Origin: DATEPR01 sp036279295
GTDB lineage: Bacteria; Actinomycetota; Actinomycetes; Mycobacteriales; Pseudonocardiaceae
NCBI GenBank assembly: GCA_036279295.1
Contig: DASUJK010000020.1
Location: 1-6,847, forward strand
Reading direction: 5' to 3'
DNA length: 6,847 bases
Numbering within the stretch: the first letter of the stretch is position 1; every line of letters begins with the position of its first letter. Positions 5,751 to 6,847 of the stretch are shown in pieces. The translations under genes and the position numbers were made by a program. The notes beneath the pieces were generated by a model. That model worked only from the letters and a program-made list of their open reading frames with translations, was not told where the DNA came from and did not search any database.

Positions 5751-6847
5751 CACATACGCTCCGGCGCGCTCACACCGAGCAGGCCGAGGCCGCCCGCCAA
5801 CACCTGGCGGCCGGCCTGGTACAGCCGCAGGCGGGCGCCCGCGACCGGCTGGATCTCCTCGTCGCCCTGCGGCAGCACCCGGCACTCCTTGGTGTCGTAG
5901 TAGCGGTGGCACACGCCGGCCAGCTCCTCAAGGTAGCGCGCGACGCGGTGCGGTTCCCGTAGCTCGGCAGCTGAGCGCAGCACCCTGGGGTACTCGCCGA
6001 GTGTGCGGATCAGGTCACCCTCGCGGTCGTGCGTGAGCAGAGTCAGGTCGGCGTCGTCGCCGGTGATGCCGAGTTCCGCGGCGTTGCGCAGCACCGAGCT
6101 CATCCTGGCATGCGCGTACTGCACGTAGAACACGGGATTGTCGTTGCTGCGCCTGGTCAACAGGTCAAGATCGATGTCCACCGTCGAGTCCGCCGACGAG
6201 CGGATCAACGCGTAGCGGCCCGCGTCCACGCCGACGGCGCCCACCAGGTCCTCGATGGTGATCACCGTGCCGGCGCGCTTGCTCATCCGCACCGGCTTGC
6301 CGTCACTGATCAGGTTGACCAGCTGCCCGATCAACACCTCGACGGTGTCCGGGTCGTCACCGAGCGCCGCCGCCGCGGCCTTGAGGCGGGCGATGTAGCC
6401 GTGGTGGTCCGCGCCGAGCATGTAGATGCACAGGTCGAAGCCACGGGCCCGCTTGTCCGCGAAGTAGGCGATGTCACCCGCGATGTAGGCCGGGGTGCCG
6501 TTGCTGCGGATCACCGGCCGGTCCTTGTCGTCGCCGTAGTCGGTGGAGCGCAGCCACCACGCGCCGTCGGCGAAGTACAGGTGACCTGCCGCCTTCAGCT
6601 GCTCGACGACCCGGTCCACCGCGCCGGACTCGTGGAAGGAGTTCTCGTGCGTGTAGACGTCGAACACGGTGCCGAAGTCGCGCAGGCTCTGCTTGACCTG
6701 GTCGAACATCAGGCCGACGCCGACCCGCCGGAACACCTCGTGGCGCTCGTCGTCGGGCAGGGACAGGGCACTCGGCTCGACCTTGAGAACGTCAGCGGCG
6801 ACATCCGCGATGTAGGCGCCGGAGTAACCGTCCTCGGGAGTCGGCTC
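5750..6847 (-). CDS. argS: Arginyl-tRNA synthetase, C-terminal part (5' end outside window)
   Basis: ArgS charges tRNA-Arg with arginine (class I synthetase). The frame is open from the window edge to a TGA at 5752-5750, giving the last 365 residues of an enzyme usually about 550-590 long. The fragment starts at EPTPEDGYSGAYIADVA, a conserved region in the catalytic half. It continues through DDKDRPVIRSNGTPAYIAGDIAY-like active-site sequence (split by me from about residues 107-129) and LGADHHGYIARLKA (about 144-157). The second signature, here RMSKRAG (about 187-193), is a KMSKS variant common in ArgS. The last ~125 residues, from about NPVFYVQYAHARMSSVL, form the DALR-type anticodon-binding helical domain ending in GVSAPERM. 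The HIGH motif and the N-terminal additional domain lie outside the window. It is the first visible gene of the operon, and its stop overlaps the lysA start. Confidence 0.96.
   Translation of the reverse strand, partial: EPTPEDGYSGAYIADVAADVLKVEPSALSLPDDERHEVFRRVGVGLMFDQVKQSLRDFGTVFDVYTHENSFHESGAVDRVVEQLKAAGHLYFADGAWWLRSTDYGDDKDRPVIRSNGTPAYIAGDIAYFADKRARGFDLCIYMLGADHHGYIARLKAAAAALGDDPDTVEVLIGQLVNLISDGKPVRMSKRAGTVITIEDLVGAVGVDAGRYALIRSSADSTVDIDLDLLTRRSNDNPVFYVQYAHARMSSVLRNAAELGITGDDADLTLLTHDREGDLIRTLGEYPRVLRSAAELREPHRVARYLEELAGVCHRYYDTKECRVLPQGDEEIQPVAGARLRLYQAGRQVLAGGLGLLGVSAPERM

Noticed and set aside
4068..5900. A 610-codon open frame on the plus strand, antisense to lysA and parts of hom and argS.
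   Set aside because: It lies opposite clear lysA and adjoining genes. Its translation is His/Arg/Gly-rich low complexity with no family signature, as expected from the mirror frame of a GC3-biased gene.
1..6847. Search by eye for tRNA or rRNA genes, CRISPR repeats, insertion sequences, attachment sites or phage-defence genes.
   Set aside because: None seen. The window is fully accounted for by six conserved housekeeping genes and one 389-bp gap.

Overview
The window is a high-GC (about 70% by eye) stretch from an actinobacterium. Every gene I can support lies on the minus strand. Read in the direction of transcription (right to left), the order is argS (5' end outside the window), lysA, hom, thrC, thrB, a 389-bp gap, then rho (3' end outside the window). 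This matches the mycobacterial order argS-lysA-thrA(hom)-thrC-thrB-rho (Rv1292 to Rv1297 in M. tuberculosis). The protein details (LysA start AHPAGPRHADV, long polar Rho N-terminus) fit a mycelial actinomycete. A member of Pseudonocardiales is my guess, at low confidence.

Region 1098-6847 is a tightly packed biosynthetic operon. Each stop codon overlaps the next start: TGATG for argS/lysA, GTGA for lysA/hom, ATGA for hom/thrC and GTGA for thrC/thrB. There is no non-coding base between the genes. LysA does the last step of lysine synthesis, from meso-diaminopimelate. Hom, ThrB and ThrC take aspartate semialdehyde through homoserine and phosphohomoserine to threonine. One transcript therefore serves both competing ends of the aspartate family, and it is led by the arginyl-tRNA synthetase gene. 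No promoter for this operon lies in the window; it should be upstream of argS.

Region 709-1097 is the only real non-coding stretch. It holds a weak hairpin at the thrB stop, a good vegetative-type promoter (TTGCAC, 17 nt, TACGCT) and a leader of about 300 nt with two plausible hairpins, a tiny Trp-containing open frame and an AUG-UAA start-stop. It ends in a strong ribosome binding site and the GTG start of rho.

Region 1-708 is the start of rho: an N-terminal Rho_N (SAP-like) helical domain, then a long Arg/Asp/Gly/Asn-rich disordered segment still continuing at the window edge. The RNA-binding and ATPase domains lie outside.

I found no mobile elements, tRNA or rRNA genes, CRISPR arrays, or clearly novel gene system. 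This is conserved housekeeping DNA. The most interesting part is the rho leader and the disordered Rho N-terminus.
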